A DNA stretch of 39,424 nt from an uncultured Blautia sp. (lineage in GTDB: Bacteria; Bacillota; Clostridia; Lachnospirales; Lachnospiraceae), in assembly GCA_934394545.1 (NCBI GenBank), contig CAKRRG010000025.1, positions 1-39,424 of the forward strand. Direction: 5' to 3'. Positions 26,569 through 35,138 of the stretch are shown here, in pieces (the first letter of the stretch is position 1; every line of letters begins with the position of its first letter). The translations under genes and the position numbers were made by a program. The notes beneath the pieces are model-generated. The model made no database searches. It was given only the letters and a program-made list of their open reading frames with translations, and was not told the DNA's origin.

Positions 26569-28301
26569 CAGCGGTTCACCTCCTGTTCCGAAAGCTGTGA
26601 CAGGCAGATTTCTCTATAGACCTCGCAGGATTCCATAAGTTCTTTGTGTGTACCTGTTCCAACCAGTTCACCATCATCCAGAACCAGGATCTTATCTGCC
26701 TGCTTAATGGATGTTGCTCTCTGGGAAACAATAAACACGGTCATTCCCTTCGTCTGCTCATGGATGGCATGACGCAAAGCCGCGTCTGTGGCAAAATCAA
26801 GGGCAGAAGCACTATCATCCATGATCAGGATTTCCGGATTTCCAACCAATGCTCGTGCAATGGTAAGACGCTGACGCTGTCCACCGGAAAGATTGGTGCC
26901 GCCCTGGCTTACCATGGTATTTAATCCTTCTGGTTTACTGTTTACAAAATCACTTGCCTGGGCAATGGAAAGAGCACGCTGAATTTCCTCCTCAGAAGCA
27001 TCCTCCTTGCCCCATTTCATATTATCACGGATGGTTCCCTTAAACAGGACTGCCTGCTGTGGCACCATACCTATTTTTTTTCGAAGCTGTGAAAATGGAT
27101 ATTTTGTTACGTTATTTCCATCAATTTCTACATTTCCTGCAGTTACGTCATAAAAACGGGGAATCAGATTGACCAGGGTGGATTTTCCACATCCGGTACC
27201 ACCAATGATACCAATGGTCTCTCCAGGCTTTGCAGTAAAGGAAATATGGGAAAGTGCAGGTTCTTTACTTCCTGCATAAGTAAAGCTTACATCCGCAAAG
27301 ACAACTCTTGCAGTGTCCGCTTTCTCATTCTGTACTTTGCTTCCCTCATCTGTCAGAGAAGGCTGTGTATCCAAAACCTCATTCAGACGTACACCGGAAG
27401 CCATTGCCTTCGTTACCGCCACGATCAGGTTCGCAAGGGCAATCAAAGCAATCAGGATCTGATTCATATAATTTACAAGCGCTACCACTTCTCCCTGTGT
27501 AAGAATGCCGACCGCTACCTCTTTACTACCATACCAGAGGATTCCGATAATCGCAAAATTCATGATAACCGTGGTGGCAGGGTTCAAAAGAGCAGAAATT
27601 TTACCAGCTCTGACCTGCACCTTTGAATAAAGATCATTAACTTCCGAAAATTCTTTATACTCCTCCTGCTGTCTTCCAAAAGCCCTTACTACTCTGGCTC
27701 CAACATGATTCTCTCTGGTGATCAGCGAAATATTATCTAGGAATAACTGGGCTTTTTTATAAATTGGCACAGTTGTACGCATAATTGCATAAATTACAAC
27801 AGAAATTACCGGCACTGCAAGAAGAAAGATCAGACCAATCTTCACATCAATGGTAAAGGACATGATCACGGCTCCTACCACAATAAATGGAGAACGAAGA
27901 AACAGACGAAGTACCATGTTTACACCAGTCTGTGCCTGATTCACATCGTTGGTGATCCTGGTTACAAGTGTAGGAGTTCCCAGCATATCCAGTTCCCTGT
28001 AAGAGAGCTTGCTGATATGGGCAAACAGCTCTTTTCGAAGAGCGGTACTAAATCCCATAGCTGCCTTTGCGGAAAAATATTGTGCCGTCAGAGAACAGGC
28101 AAGGCCAATCACACCAAGCAGTACCATGATCACACACTGGTGCCAGATATAAACATTGTCCTGATTCTTAATTCCAACGTCCATAATCCGGGCAACAACC
28201 AGAGGCACGATTAATTCAAAGGTAGCCTCCAGCATTTTAAACAGAGGTGCCAGAAAGCTTTCCTTCTCATACCCCTTTAAAAATCTGATCAATCTATTCA
28301 T
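26568..28301 (-). CDS. ABC exporter half-transporter with a degenerate nucleotide site
   Basis: The 577-residue partner of the downstream ABC gene. It has a six-helix exporter domain and an ATPase with Walker A GIIGGTGCGKST and a normal LSGGQRQRLTIARAL signature. Walker B is ILIMDDSASALD, where the catalytic Glu is replaced by Asp, and Gln replaces the switch His (VSQRATSI). These two changes are the known marks of the degenerate site in heterodimeric exporters. Its ATG overlaps the TGA of malQ and its own TGA overlaps the next ATG, both as ATGA, so malQ and the two ABC genes form a tightly coupled unit. Substrate unknown; multidrug export is the default reading. Confidence 0.93.
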   Translation of the reverse strand: MNRLIRFLKGYEKESFLAPLFKMLEATFELIVPLVVARIMDVGIKNQDNVYIWHQCVIMVLLGVIGLACSLTAQYFSAKAAMGFSTALRKELFAHISKLSYRELDMLGTPTLVTRITNDVNQAQTGVNMVLRLFLRSPFIVVGAVIMSFTIDVKIGLIFLLAVPVISVVIYAIMRTTVPIYKKAQLFLDNISLITRENHVGARVVRAFGRQQEEYKEFSEVNDLYSKVQVRAGKISALLNPATTVIMNFAIIGILWYGSKEVAVGILTQGEVVALVNYMNQILIALIALANLIVAVTKAMASGVRLNEVLDTQPSLTDEGSKVQNEKADTARVVFADVSFTYAGSKEPALSHISFTAKPGETIGIIGGTGCGKSTLVNLIPRFYDVTAGNVEIDGNNVTKYPFSQLRKKIGMVPQQAVLFKGTIRDNMKWGKEDASEEEIQRALSIAQASDFVNSKPEGLNTMVSQGGTNLSGGQRQRLTIARALVGNPEILIMDDSASALDFATDAALRHAIHEQTKGMTVFIVSQRATSIKQADKILVLDDGELVGTGTHKELMESCEVYREICLSQLSEQEVNR

Positions 28302-29827
28302 TTCTCTTTATGCTCCTGGATCCGGCCATATAATTTTGTCATCTTATAAATTCTCTGAATGGTTTCCTCTTTAAACTGCTCCTTTGTCAAGCGCCACTTC
28401 CAGTTATCTCCCAAAGTAGAAGGCGTATTCATCCTGGCCTCATTTCCAAGACAAAGATAATCCTGAAGGGGAATTACACAAGTGTCCGCCACGCTGGACT
28501 GTGCCGCCCGGATAAGTCCCCACACACATTCATCCACATCTTTTCCTTCGGATGCAGTATACTGGTTCACATAGGCCCTGCCTGACTCTGTAAGATTTCC
28601 AAACCATCCCTTGGTAGTCTCATTGTCGTGGGTTCCTGTGTATACAATGCAATTCTTGTCATACCGGAATGGAAGGTATACACTTTCACCACTTTCATCA
28701 AAAGCAAACTGAAGTACCTTCATGCCCGGATAACCGGAAGCTGCCAGAAGTTCTCTTACTGAATCCGTAAGGAATCCAAGATCTTCGGCAATCACATCCA
28801 GTTCTTCCATATTCTTTTCCAGAACCTTAAACAGCTCAATTCCAGGTCCTTTCTCCCATTTTCCATTCTCAGCAGTCTCATCCCCGTAAGGCACTGCCCA
28901 ATATTCATCAAAGCCTCTGAAATGATCAATGCGGACTTTATCATACAGCTTCATGCAATGAGCCATACGAAGACTCCACCAGCTATAACCTGTTTTCTTA
29001 TGATATTCCCAATTATACAGAGGATTTCCCCACAACTGTCCTGTAGCAGAAAAAGCATCTGGCGGGCATCCTGCCACTGCTACTGGAACTGCATTTTCAT
29101 CAAACTGGAACAGGTCCGGGTTCGCCCATGCATCAGCGCCATCAAAAGCCACATAGATAGGCAGATCCCCGATGATCTTAATGTCCCTGTCATTTGCATA
29201 TTTCTTCAGCCGGCTCCACTGGCGGTAGAACCAGAACTGCTGAAATGCATAGAAACCAATCTCTTCCTTCAATTTCTCCCTTGCCTCTGTAAGAGCCTCA
29301 GGCTTACGTGTCTTTAAGTCTTCCGGCCACTGATTCCAGGAAATTCCGTCCAGGCTGTCCTTCACTGCCATATAAAGGCAATAGTCTGCCAGCCAGAAGT
29401 CCTGTTCCTTCCGGAAGACTTCCATTTCCTCACGGATCAGCTGAAGCTCTTTGTCTTTTTTATCCATCTGGTAAAAACGTCTATACGCCTTGCGAAGAAG
29501 GGAAAATCTGGAAAGATAAACCTTCTCATAGTCTACATAGCTCTTGCTGCCGCCCCAGTCACACTCTGCACATTCTGCTGCTGTGAGAAGATCTCTCTGG
29601 ATAAATTCCTCCAGATCGATAAAATAAGGATTTCCTGCAAATGTAGAAAAAGACTGATAGGGGGAATCCCCGTATCCGGTTGGCCCAAGTGGCAGGATCT
29701 GCCAGTATTTCTGTCCCGCTTCTGCGAGCTGATCTACAAAAGTGTAAGCTTCTTTAGAAAAGCATCCGATTCCATAGTTGGAAGGGATGCTGGATATAGG
29801 CAATAAAATACCGCTGGCTCTCATCAT
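28298..29827 (-). CDS. malQ: 4-alpha-glucanotransferase (amylomaltase, GH77)
   Basis: Cytosolic disproportionating enzyme that transfers maltooligosaccharide units between alpha-1,4-glucans, used in glycogen, starch and maltodextrin metabolism. The 509-residue product is of the usual GH77 length. It begins RASGILLPISSIPSNYGIG. Catalytic residues are visible: nucleophile Asp301 in KVRIDHFRGFDEYW, acid/base Glu348 in DVIAEDLGF, and stabiliser Asp401 in TGTHDNETTKGW. AGGAGG lies five bases before the ATG, and a good promoter (29869-29898) precedes it. It overlaps a heterodimeric ABC exporter by 4 bases, an unexpected partner because exporters have no obvious place in glucan breakdown. Confidence 0.97.
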   Translation of the reverse strand: MMRASGILLPISSIPSNYGIGCFSKEAYTFVDQLAEAGQKYWQILPLGPTGYGDSPYQSFSTFAGNPYFIDLEEFIQRDLLTAAECAECDWGGSKSYVDYEKVYLSRFSLLRKAYRRFYQMDKKDKELQLIREEMEVFRKEQDFWLADYCLYMAVKDSLDGISWNQWPEDLKTRKPEALTEAREKLKEEIGFYAFQQFWFYRQWSRLKKYANDRDIKIIGDLPIYVAFDGADAWANPDLFQFDENAVPVAVAGCPPDAFSATGQLWGNPLYNWEYHKKTGYSWWSLRMAHCMKLYDKVRIDHFRGFDEYWAVPYGDETAENGKWEKGPGIELFKVLEKNMEELDVIAEDLGFLTDSVRELLAASGYPGMKVLQFAFDESGESVYLPFRYDKNCIVYTGTHDNETTKGWFGNLTESGRAYVNQYTASEGKDVDECVWGLIRAAQSSVADTCVIPLQDYLCLGNEARMNTPSTLGDNWKWRLTKEQFKEETIQRIYKMTKLYGRIQEHKEK

Positions 29828-29868
29828 GTGTTCCTCCTGTCTGTTACTGTCATTATTGTCTAGTGTTT

Positions 29869-29898
29869 ATTATACCGCCATCCCACATAATCGGTCAA
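29869..29898 (-). promoter_or_regulatory. Sigma-A promoter of the malQ operon
   Basis: Minus strand: -35 TTGACC (29893-29898), 18-base spacer, -10 TATAAT (29869-29874); the leader is about 35 bases. Confidence 0.82.
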
Positions 29899-29923
29899 TA
29901 ACATAAAATACGGTTTTTATATA

Positions 29924-29963
29924 ACAAAAACAAGCTCCCGGAACTTATCCATGTTCCGGGAGC
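29924..29963 (-). terminator. Terminator of the opp operon after oppA
   Basis: A perfect 11-base GC-rich stem GCTCCCGGAAC (29934-29944) with GTTCCGGGAGC (29953-29963), followed by TTGTTTTTG on the minus strand. Confidence 0.9.
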
Positions 29964-29982
29964 CTGCTGAATCCAGTCTGAA

Positions 29983-31638
29983 TTATTTCTTGCTTGTGTA
30001 ACCAAAGAAGAAGTATCCAAGTGGTGTATAGTACATACCGTCAATGTTCTCATTGAGCATGTATGGCTGTGTATAGAAGTAAATAGGAGCAAGTACGCTA
30101 TCCTGTCCGATCAGGATATCCTCTGCTTCATGGAATGCTTTCATACGCTCTTCCGGATCGGAAGTAGCTTTTGCTGCATCAATAGCTGCATCATAATCAG
30201 GGTTGGAGTACTGGGCATCGTTGTTACCGCCGTCTGTGTACCACATATCCAGGAAGGAGCAAGGATCGTTGTAGTCTGCGATCCAGCCGTTACGAGCAAT
30301 CTGGAAGTTACCATCTTTTCTGTTCTGAAGGAATACATTCCAGTCCTGGTTATTCAGGTTAACGGTTACGCCAAGCTCTGTCTGCCACATGTTCTGAAGA
30401 GCCTCACCGATCTTCTTGTGGTTATCAGCTGTGTTGTAGAGATACTCTACAGTCGGGAAGCCCTCACCGTTCGGGTAACCAGCGTCTGCAAGAAGCTGAC
30501 GAGCCTCTTCGCAGTTAGCTTCATAGTCTTCCTCAGAAATGCTGTAGTAAGAACCGCCTACTGTACGGAAGTCATCACTACCTGCACCAGCTGCATCATT
30601 TACACCATTCGGTACATATCCGTCAGCCGGAACCTCACCAGCCTGGGAAACGTTCTCTACGATGTAGTTACGGTCGATTACAAGTGAGAATGCTTTACGG
30701 ATGTTAGGGTCAGAGAAAACTTCGTCCTCTGTATTGAAGCATACATAGTAGGTTCCAAGGTAGTCACCGATTTCAAGTTCTCCAGAAGCAAGGTAAGTTG
30801 GAATCTCGTCTACCGGAAGGTTCTCGATGAAATCAAGCTCACCGTTGTTGTAACCTTTGAGCATTGCGTTGTTGTCATCAAGAAGTGTAAATTTAATAGT
30901 ATCCGGTCCAAGGTTCTCATAATCATAGTAGTTCTCATTTTTCTCCATGGAGATGTAAGCATTGTGAGACCACTCTGTCATTTTGTATGGTCCATTGCCG
31001 ATGTAGGTGCTTGGATCAAATGTCCAGTTGTCACTGCTCTCTACCATATCCTGACGAACCGGGAAGGTTGCCGGGAATGCCATGATTTCTTCGAAATATG
31101 GGCAGTCATAAGTAAGATCGATCTGAAGAGTCTGATCATCAACTGCTGTGATTCCAAGAGTGCTTGGATCAGCGCTTCCGTCAGCAACTGCGTCATATCC
31201 TTTTACCATGTCGATCATGTAGCAGTAATCTGCTGCTGTCTCAGGATTTGCAAGACGCTGCCATGCATAAACGAAGTCACCAGCTGTTACAGCCTGTCCA
31301 TCAGACCATTTGATGCCATCACGAAGTTTAACGGTATAAGTTACAGTGCCGTCTTCGTTCTCAGCCTTTTCCCAGGACTCAGCCTGTCCAGGAGCTGTCA
31401 CGGCATTTCCTTCGCCATCATTTACCCATTTCACAAGACCTTCAAACATATGGTTGCACATGATTGCTCCGTCAACTGCTGAGTTCAGTGCAGGATCAAT
31501 TGTCTGCGGTTCAGATGCGATACAAAGGTTCAGGTTGAATCCTTCATCAGATGCTGTATCCTCAGCGAATACAGGAGTGGCTGCCATACTTATTACCATA
31601 GCTGCAGTCAGTGCCATAGACATAAATTTTCTTCTCAT
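29983..31638 (-). CDS. oppA: Oligopeptide ABC transporter, substrate-binding protein (no lipobox)
   Basis: Extracellular peptide receptor of the Opp importer, a family 5 solute-binding protein. The 551-residue product has a Sec signal (MRRKFMSMALTAAMVISMAATPVFA, cut here as positions 1-25) ending in an AxA-type signal peptidase I site. The mature fold begins with ASEPQTIDPALNSAVDGA, with further family stretches DDNNAMLKGYNNGELDF and YVCFNTEDEVFSDPNIRKAFSLVIDR. There is no lipobox cysteine, whereas OppA proteins of Gram-positives are normally lipoproteins. The ATG at 31638 follows AGGAGG; the ATG at 31671 would only add 11 basic residues. It is last in oppBCDFA, 101 bases after oppF and separated from it by a small hairpin. 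Confidence 0.94.
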   Translation of the reverse strand: MRRKFMSMALTAAMVISMAATPVFAEDTASDEGFNLNLCIASEPQTIDPALNSAVDGAIMCNHMFEGLVKWVNDGEGNAVTAPGQAESWEKAENEDGTVTYTVKLRDGIKWSDGQAVTAGDFVYAWQRLANPETAADYCYMIDMVKGYDAVADGSADPSTLGITAVDDQTLQIDLTYDCPYFEEIMAFPATFPVRQDMVESSDNWTFDPSTYIGNGPYKMTEWSHNAYISMEKNENYYDYENLGPDTIKFTLLDDNNAMLKGYNNGELDFIENLPVDEIPTYLASGELEIGDYLGTYYVCFNTEDEVFSDPNIRKAFSLVIDRNYIVENVSQAGEVPADGYVPNGVNDAAGAGSDDFRTVGGSYYSISEEDYEANCEEARQLLADAGYPNGEGFPTVEYLYNTADNHKKIGEALQNMWQTELGVTVNLNNQDWNVFLQNRKDGNFQIARNGWIADYNDPCSFLDMWYTDGGNNDAQYSNPDYDAAIDAAKATSDPEERMKAFHEAEDILIGQDSVLAPIYFYTQPYMLNENIDGMYYTPLGYFFFGYTSKK

Positions 31639-31702
31639 TACTTTTCCTCCTTTATACTTTTTGCGCCGCATGAGAAATGAGAACCGACGCTTGTATTAAG
31701 CA

Positions 31703-31721
31703 GTTCTTCTATCCGAAGAAC
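31703..31721 (-). other. Intercistronic hairpin between oppF and oppA
   Basis: A perfect 7-base stem GTTCTTC/GAAGAAC with a 5-base loop and no T run. It may stabilise or process the transcript and so set different levels of OppA and the transporter subunits. Confidence 0.55.
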
Positions 31722-31739
31722 GTAATACCAAAATAGATA

Positions 31740-32750
31740 TCATTTGTCAAGTAAATGACAGGCTGCCCAATGCCCAGGTTCATGCTCTTTAAACACAGGA
31801 GCAACCTGGCTGCACTTTTCAGTGGCATATGGGCATCTGGTGTGGAAACGGCATCCGCTTGGCGGATTCATAGGACTTGGCACGTCTCCTTCCAGAATAA
31901 TACGCTTTCTTGTTCTGCTCAGTGCTGGATCCGGAACCGGAACTGCGGAAAGCAGTGTCTGTGTATACGGATGGATCGGATGCCGGTTCAGTTCATAACT
32001 CTCTCCCAGCTCCACAAGAGAACCAAGATACATAACTCCGATTCTGTTGGAAATATGACGGACAACGGAAAGATCATGGGCAATGAACAGATAAGTCAGT
32101 CCCATCTGCTCCTGCATGTCCTCCAGCATATTTACAACCTGTGACTGGATAGAAACATCCAGTGCGGAAATCGGTTCATCGCAGACGATAAATTCCGGTT
32201 TTACCGCAAGTGCACGGGCAATACCCACGCGCTGCTGCTGGCCGCCTGAAAACTCATGTGGATAGCGGTTTGCATGTTCTGTATTCAAGCCAACCTTTGC
32301 TAACAATTCTTTGATCATGTCAGCCCGGTCTTTCTTATTTGCCGCAAGCTTGTGAATATCAATGGCTTCTCCGATGATCTCACCAACTGTCATACGAGGA
32401 TCAAGAGAAGCAGATGGATCCTGAAAAATAATCTGCATTTTTCTTCTGTATGGAAGCATTTTTACAGCCTTTGGTTTTCCAAGAGGTTTGCCGTCTTTAT
32501 TCAGAGGATTGTCGTAAATGGTTTCACCATCATAAATGATTTTTCCTCCGGTTGGCTCATAGAGACGAAGGATTGTTCTTCCCAGTGTGGTCTTTCCACA
32601 TCCGGACTCTCCTACAAGACCAAGTGTTTCACCTTTTTTGATATAAAAGGAAACATCCTGTACGGCCTGTACTCCAGGTCCATTTATTCCCTTTACCGGA
32701 AAATACTTTCGCAGATTTTCGATTTCCAGAAGCTTCTTTTCTTCTGCCAT
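31740..32750 (-). CDS. oppF: Oligopeptide ABC transporter ATP-binding protein OppF
   Basis: Cytosolic ATPase of the peptide importer. The 336-residue product shows Walker A GLVGESGCGKTT, signature EFSGGQQQRVGIARAL, Walker B FIVCDEPISALD and switch His in FIAHDLSVV. The C-terminal oligopeptide-transporter extension has a cysteine pattern (CRFHTRCPYATEKC) like the region that binds an iron-sulfur cluster in some DppD/OppD proteins. The GKTTLGRTILRLYEPTGG context and the position after oppD identify it as OppF and not OppD. The start codon is immediately next to the oppD stop codon, so translation is coupled. Confidence 0.95.
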   Translation of the reverse strand: MAEEKKLLEIENLRKYFPVKGINGPGVQAVQDVSFYIKKGETLGLVGESGCGKTTLGRTILRLYEPTGGKIIYDGETIYDNPLNKDGKPLGKPKAVKMLPYRRKMQIIFQDPSASLDPRMTVGEIIGEAIDIHKLAANKKDRADMIKELLAKVGLNTEHANRYPHEFSGGQQQRVGIARALAVKPEFIVCDEPISALDVSIQSQVVNMLEDMQEQMGLTYLFIAHDLSVVRHISNRIGVMYLGSLVELGESYELNRHPIHPYTQTLLSAVPVPDPALSRTRKRIILEGDVPSPMNPPSGCRFHTRCPYATEKCSQVAPVFKEHEPGHWAACHLLDK

Positions 32751-33758
32751 TTATTTTTCCTCCTTGTTCATCAGCTCCTGAACACGAAGCCAGCAGGCGG
32801 AACGGTGCTTCTCGCCTACTTCCACGTAAGGAGGCATTTTCTTCAGACAGATCTTCATACACTGCTCACAGCGAGGTGCGAACGGACATCCCTCTGGCGG
32901 ATTCAGCATATCAACCGGTGTTCCTTCAATAGGGATCAGTCTCTCATAACTCTGGGCATCCACACGAGGCATAGAACGAAGAAGACCTTTTGTATATGGA
33001 TGGGCAGGCTCATAAAAAATATCATCTACAGGACCCTGCTCAACAATTTTACCTGCGTACATAACAGATACCTTATCACAGATATCCGCTACAACTCCAA
33101 GGTTGTGTGTAATAAAAATAATTCCCATTCCGGTCTTTTTCTGAAGAGACTTCATCAGATCCAGAATCTGCGCCTGAATGGTAACGTCAAGTGCTGTGGT
33201 TGGTTCATCTGCGATCAAAAGCTGTGGATGACAGATCAGTCCCATAGCGATCATAACACGCTGTCTCATACCGCCTGAAAATTCATGTGGATATTGCTTC
33301 ATACGTTTTTCCACATTGTTGATACCAACCATCTCCATCATTTCCATGGCACGCTTTTCCGCTTCTTCCTTGCTGATCTTCTTGTCATGGGCACGAAGAG
33401 CCTCAACCAGCTGATTTCCGATGGTATAAACCGGATTCAGACAGGTCATTGGGTTCTGGAAAATCATGGCAACTTTATTTCCTCGAAATGCCGTCATTTC
33501 CTCCTTTGAAAAAGAAAGGACATCCTTTCCCTCAAAGGTAATGGAGCCTCCGATTACTTTACCCGGTGATTGTAAGAGCCCCATAATAGAATATGCTTCC
33601 TGGCTCTTTCCAGAACCGGATTCTCCAACAACTCCCATAACCTCGCCATAATCAAGGTCATAAGATATACCGCCAACAGCTTTTACTTCACCTGCCGGGG
33701 TAAAGAAGGAGACTTTCAGGTCTTTTACTTCCAGTAATTTATTTTTCTGTTCAGACAT
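32751..33758 (-). CDS. oppD: Oligopeptide ABC transporter ATP-binding protein OppD
   Basis: Partner ATPase of OppF. The 335-residue product shows Walker A GVVGESGSGKS, signature EFSGGMRQRVMIAMGL, Walker B LLIADEPTTALDVTIQAQIL and switch His in FITHNLGVV. The C-terminal cysteine-rich extension (CPFAPRCEQCMKIC) matches the iron-sulfur-type motif of this subfamily. GGAGG precedes the ATG. It lies 15 bases after oppC and abuts oppF, so it is in the middle of the oppBCDFA operon. Confidence 0.95.
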   Translation of the reverse strand: MSEQKNKLLEVKDLKVSFFTPAGEVKAVGGISYDLDYGEVMGVVGESGSGKSQEAYSIMGLLQSPGKVIGGSITFEGKDVLSFSKEEMTAFRGNKVAMIFQNPMTCLNPVYTIGNQLVEALRAHDKKISKEEAEKRAMEMMEMVGINNVEKRMKQYPHEFSGGMRQRVMIAMGLICHPQLLIADEPTTALDVTIQAQILDLMKSLQKKTGMGIIFITHNLGVVADICDKVSVMYAGKIVEQGPVDDIFYEPAHPYTKGLLRSMPRVDAQSYERLIPIEGTPVDMLNPPEGCPFAPRCEQCMKICLKKMPPYVEVGEKHRSACWLRVQELMNKEEK

Positions 33759-33773
33759 TATTCTCCTCCTCTC

Positions 33774-35138
33774 TTATTTCTTAAGCTTCGGATCAAGAGC
33801 ATCACGAAGACCATCACCAAACAGGTTAAATGCAAGGATCATAATACTCAGGATCACAGAAGGCACGATCAATCTGTAAGTATACGTATACATACCACTT
33901 AATGCGTCGGTTGCCATGGAGCCAAGGCTTGGAAGCGGTGCAGAAACACCAACACCAAGGTAGGATAAGAAAGACTCCAGGAAAATAGCAGACGGAATCT
34001 GCAGGCAGGTAGTAACAACAATCTGTCCGATACAGTTCGGAAGCAGATGACGGCGGATAATCCTGCCGCCAGATGCTCCAAGTGCTCTGGCGGCTGTTAC
34101 ATATTCCTGCTGTTTCAGCTGAAGTACCTGTCCACGGATAATACGGCTCATGGTAACCCAGTATAACAGACCAAACGCAATGAACATGGAAATCAGGTTC
34201 GGTCCAAGAACATTCACAAATGTTTTCATGGGACCAGTTCCTGCTGAATTTACATACTCCGTAAGGATTGGTTTCAGTGCAGTTGCGATCAGAAGCACAA
34301 CTAACATCTCCGGAACTGCATAAATCAGTTCTACAATACGCTGCATAACTGCATCTACTTTACCACCGCAATAACCGGAAATTGCTCCGTAAAGAGCACC
34401 GATCACAAGTACCAGAATTGCTGCGAATACACCAACGGACATGGAAACTCTGGCACCATACATAACACGGACCAGAATATCACGGCCATACATATCCGTA
34501 CCAAAAACATGTGGAAATACTTTTTCCCCATTTGCCTTGCGCTCTAGCTCTGCCTGTGAATAACCGAAGATATGCTTCTTGATTCCAAGCTCCTTGCGGA
34601 TGGAATCCTCATCTACACTCTGCTCCTCAGAAGAAGCTTCTGAAGGTTTTGCAGCGACTTTTGCTTTTGCACGGATAACTGCTTCATCTTTCTTTGTAAA
34701 TTTCTCGCCCTTTTTCTCAGCTTCTGCTTTCGCCTGGGCGATCATTTCATCTACATCCACTACATCGGACTGGGTTCTGGAAGCGATCTCGTCGTTCACA
34801 CGCTGGGTATCCTCCAGTGTGTAGTGATAGGGATAAAGGTTCTCAGCACCTTTGTTAAATTCATCGTAACCATATGGGATCAGAACCGGTCCCATAAAGG
34901 CAAACAAAAACAGGAACAGGATCACACCAAGTGCAACCATAGCTACAACGTTCTTCTTCAGTCTTCTCCAGGCATCCTTCCAGTAGGAAACGCTCTGGCG
35001 GTCCTGAATGAAATCAGCCTTCTCCTGACTGGATGCAGATGTGAAATCGTCTGCTGTCAGATCCTGTAGGAGATTCTCAATATCCGGCTGAAGACTAACC
35101 GGACATTTCTTGATTTTCTTATCTTCTGCCACGATCAT
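33774..35138 (-). CDS. oppC: Oligopeptide ABC transporter permease OppC with large extracytoplasmic insertion
   Basis: Membrane subunit of the peptide importer. At 454 residues it is about 150 longer than ordinary OppC (B. subtilis OppC is about 305). Residues 1-60 are a polar N-terminus and 64-86 the first transmembrane helix. Residues about 95-205 are a charged Lys/Glu/Ala-rich segment with no family counterpart I know. The standard domain follows: HVFGTDMYGRDILVR, helices, then the ATPase-coupling EAA loop AARALGASGGRIIRRHLLPNC. The insertion lies between helix 1 and the GTDxxGRD motif, so it should face outside. The ATG overlaps the oppB TGA (ATGA). A GTG at 35132 is better spaced from AGGAGG and could be the true start, giving two fewer residues. 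Confidence 0.92.
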   Translation of the reverse strand: MIVAEDKKIKKCPVSLQPDIENLLQDLTADDFTSASSQEKADFIQDRQSVSYWKDAWRRLKKNVVAMVALGVILFLFLFAFMGPVLIPYGYDEFNKGAENLYPYHYTLEDTQRVNDEIASRTQSDVVDVDEMIAQAKAEAEKKGEKFTKKDEAVIRAKAKVAAKPSEASSEEQSVDEDSIRKELGIKKHIFGYSQAELERKANGEKVFPHVFGTDMYGRDILVRVMYGARVSMSVGVFAAILVLVIGALYGAISGYCGGKVDAVMQRIVELIYAVPEMLVVLLIATALKPILTEYVNSAGTGPMKTFVNVLGPNLISMFIAFGLLYWVTMSRIIRGQVLQLKQQEYVTAARALGASGGRIIRRHLLPNCIGQIVVTTCLQIPSAIFLESFLSYLGVGVSAPLPSLGSMATDALSGMYTYTYRLIVPSVILSIMILAFNLFGDGLRDALDPKLKK

